Below, one piece after another: positions 61,333-64,000 of a stretch of DNA of 64,000 nt. A program made the position numbers and the translations under genes. The stretch is from Poecilobothrus nobilitatus (lineage: Eukaryota > Arthropoda > Insecta > Diptera > Dolichopodidae), in assembly GCA_947095535.1 (NCBI GenBank), contig OX352773.1, positions 36,477,398 to 36,541,397 of the forward strand, in the 5' to 3' direction. Numbering within the stretch: the first letter of the stretch is position 1; every line of letters starts with the position of its first letter. The notes under the pieces were generated by a model. It was given only the letters and a program-made list of their open reading frames with translations. It was not told the origin of the DNA and did not search any database.

Positions 61333-61989
61333 AGTTAAATGCAATATTATTTAGGGGGATTATTAGGCAATCATTTATATAATTCATATCCCTAACATTT
61401 AACCGACAAATTAAGAAAATTTTTGTTGTGACATCATTTCATAAATTTTTAATTGGGTGACTATAAATATTTTGGAGAATTTTAATTTAATTTTGTTGAA
61501 CGAAAATTACATTACTAAATGTTTATTATGTGTGTATGATTTAGTGTATATATGAAAATATGTCAACTAATTAGTGTTTAGAATTGCATATTTTAAAAGT
61601 AGATGCATCAAATTAGAAAAAAAAAAAATTTAAATTATAATATTGCTCATAAGTTTCTTATTTCCCAATCAAATTCAAAAGGAGGTGTGTTACACTCTTT
61701 ACCATAATAACTTACAATATTAAAAAAAAAAATTAATTGAGCAAATTAACAAACTGACATTGACCTAGTATGAGATAATTAAGATTCTTTTTAAGAATTT
61801 TAATTAATATTTTTTTACTTATTTCAGTAATATTTAAAATTGTATTATAGATTCCAAATAATTTGATACTTAAAACTGTTTGAGTTTTTCACAAAAAAAT
61901 TGGAACAAATAATGATAAATTTTGTTTTTTTTTGTGAACTTTAGAATTGAAAATTACCACTTTTATTTATAAAGTGTTACAACTAAAAA
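61333..61989. other. AT-rich intergenic DNA, no gene seen
   Basis: A/T tracts only. Confidence 0.5.
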
Positions 61990-62206
61990 AAAGATAAGGT
62001 AGAATGTCAAATCAAAGGTTTCATCAAAAGTTTCAAATCAATTGATAATAAAAATATGTAATTTTTTATTTTATTTAATAAGAAAAATTTGTGGAGAGTT
62101 TTTCAATTAAGAAAGCAATTAAAAAATAAAGATACTTTTTCTTCAATTTGAAGGAAACCCTAATGAAAAAAAGATATTAACACATAAAATTTTAATTTTT
62201 TTTTTA
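61990..62206. repeat. Dispersed repeat family D, copy 4, first part
   Basis: GGTAGAATGTCAAATCAAAGG, CATCAAAAGTTTC and CTTCAATTTGAAGGAAACCC follow the order of copies 1-3. The sequence stops at a T run where family C copy 3 begins; the probable rest of the repeat lies at 63041-63240. Confidence 0.5.
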
Positions 62207-62560
62207 AAGCATGTTTAACCAATGACTCGAACAACCCCCTTTGGTACTGTTAGATTCTTATTGACTAAACCCAGTTTTCTCTTTAGACAATATAATGGTA
62301 TGGAACCCCTAACTGCTAATGCAGTATATTGGCAAGGGAGTAGGGATAGGATAGAACAATAGATGCGAAAACATTGAATTGGGAGTCAGCTGTAAAGGAT
62401 GATTCCCATTATTATTATTATTACAATTTTGCTAATAAGACGATAGCCAACAGCAGTTACAACACGCAGTAGTAAATAATAGCTTACTGCATGAGGTAAC
62501 TATTGAAGGCAATCCCACTGTCACTATAGTACCTATTATTATATTATTATTATTACAATG
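62207..62560. repeat. Dispersed repeat family C, copy 3
   Basis: Landmarks: CCCCCTTTGGTACTGTTAGA, TTGACTAAACCCAG, ACAATATAATGGTATGGAAC, AACATTGAATTGGGAGT, TTACAACACGCAGTAGTAAA, TGCATGAGGTAACTATTGAA and AATCCCACTGTCACTATAGT. It ends in an ATT run. It lies between the two parts of a family D repeat and so probably inserted into it. Confidence 0.72.
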
Positions 62561-63040
62561 TTGAACCTTTAATTTGTGCGTTTTATTTTGAAAAATCTTG
62601 CACAGTTGCTTAAGTTACAAGTCTCTTAACTTAAATTTTAATTTTTAAACCCTGACGGCATTTAAACAGAGATATAAAATAATAAAGGTATTCTTATGCT
62701 AATTCTCATAAATTTTTCTTTTTTGAAAATTTTAATGTTTCAACTAACATGAAGCAAGCAAATTCTTGGTAAATTTCGTTTTCATATATAACGGTAAATC
62801 TAAATACTAAAAATAGCAATAAATTGTATAATTTTAAAACTATTTTATAAAGGTAAAAATATGCGCCGTCATTTGTCGTTAGAGATTTGTTAGAGATTTG
62901 AGACAAAGAAGATATTTTTTATTTATTTATTTCTTTTATTTAAACTCAGAGAGCACTAATGCTCGTATATAAGCAGTAAGAAGAACATAATATATACACA
63001 TTTGAAAATAGGACGTTTGGAAACTTTGATACAACCCCTA
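62561..63040. other. AT-rich DNA, possibly interior of the split family D repeat
   Basis: No gene is seen. The minus-strand frame at 62706-62906 shows no recognisable domain. Position between the two landmark blocks suggests diverged repeat interior. Confidence 0.4.
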
Positions 63041-63240
63041 AATAATGGGTGGCGCTACATAAAATTGCTTACAACATTTAATTTTCTTAAGAGACTTAAC
63101 CATGGTTAAAATTTCATTATTTTATCTTAAACGGTGTAGAAGCTTTGTGAACAGATGGACGACTGGCGCACGAACAGAGTGAAATTAATTTGCAAGAATT
63201 TCAATTTTGTTTTAAAAAATGTGCTAAAAAGGATTCTCTC
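63041..63240. repeat. Dispersed repeat family D, copy 4, last part
   Basis: AATAATGGGTGGCGCTACATA (compare the GTAGCTCCATAATG block of copy 2), CATGGTTAAAATTTCATTAT, TATCTTAAACGGTGTAGAAG, TTTGTGAACAGATGGACGAC and AAAAATGTGCTAAAAAGGA follow the order of the family's end, best seen at 22070-22210. Confidence 0.5.
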
Positions 63241-64000
63241 TACGTACATATGTGTACACATACATTTTTGTCAACAAGAATATTCCAATGCCAATTTTTA
63301 AAACAATATACTAACAACATTTTGGTATACAGAACCAATGCTGCCTATATGTATTCTAACAATCAATATTTAAAATCAAAGTCAAATACAATAAAAAATA
63401 GTTTTTTTTTTACTAGGTACATTTGTATCTAAATTCTAATTGAATATTGATGCCAATTGAAAGTTATTTAATATTCCAGTATATTGAAACAACACAAAAC
63501 TTAAATAAAATGTAAATTAAGATGAATATTATGGTATCATTGAACAAAAAAGAGAATTTGTTATTTTGTTTTTTTTTTTTACAATTTTTAAAACAAAGAT
63601 CTACCAATACACAATTGTACTGAATTTTTAATGAATAATGTACCTATTTTGCAAAAAAAAAAAGATAAAATTAGGATATAATTAAAAATTTATAGAATTA
63701 TTGAAAAAAAAAAGTGTAACTTGGTTTTTTTAAAAATATACCATTAATTAATGCAGTTTCTACTAATTTTAGGTTTTCGACAGTGTCTAATATTATTTCG
63801 AATGCAAGTACGTTTCTCGATTACGGTGCACTATAAAAATAAAGTTAGTACTTAATAAAATAATTTATTATAATATTGTTTGTTTTTCTATAATTTTCCT
63901 TTGCAAGACATGGCCTCTTTACAAAAACTTCAATTAAGTTAAATTTTTAGTTGCTGATGGTGAGTTACTAAAATTACTTTTCAAAGGTATATATTGAGGT
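63241..64000. other. AT-rich intergenic DNA, no gene seen
   Basis: An 80-codon forward frame starting at 63190 inside repeat D has no recognisable domain. The remainder is A/T-rich with no feature recognised up to the window edge. Confidence 0.5.

Overview
This window is very AT-rich, essentially gene-free eukaryotic DNA. It is dominated by A/T homopolymer runs, transposon relics and tandem repeats. No open reading frame looks like an intact bacterial, viral or eukaryotic gene. The relics point to an arthropod, most likely an insect: a jockey-type non-LTR retrotransposon fragment, a MADF-domain relic inside a PIF/Harbinger-like DNA element, a Foldback-type element and several tRNA-headed SINEs. 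I cannot name the species or order from the sequence.

Layout. 1-2.2 kb: dispersed repeat family C (copy 1) ending in an (ATT)n microsatellite, a tRNA-like sequence, and the 3' end of a LINE. 7.0-7.9 kb: antisense jockey-type reverse transcriptase pseudogene with a poly(A) tail. 8-14 kb: degenerate dispersed repeats (families D and E) and a Foldback-like inverted-repeat region (10.3-11.4 kb). 17-29 kb: three SINE family A copies, one with a perfect 15-bp target duplication, and a Foldback-type element with a 9-bp duplication (20.55-21.34 kb). 31-37 kb: SINE family B, second copies of families C and E, a 15-bp minisatellite and a fourth SINE A. 38.2-43.2 kb: a 5-kb satellite array of 228-bp units with 170-bp deletion variants and nested higher-order periods. 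46.3-46.7 kb: two SINEs on the minus strand. 50.6-50.8 kb: a short hydrophobic reading frame, the only weak exon candidate. 52.6-57.7 kb: a small inverted-repeat cluster and a degenerate 85-bp minisatellite. 60.5-61.3 kb: an 823-bp PIF/Harbinger-like element. 62.0-63.2 kb: a family D repeat apparently split by a family C insertion.

The most interesting items are the satellite island with its higher-order structure, the SINE A head (tRNA promoter boxes in a non-tRNA fold, with one paired change between copies), and the Harbinger-like and Foldback-type elements whose ends and duplications can be read directly. All copy alignments were made by eye, so boundaries of degenerate repeats are approximate.
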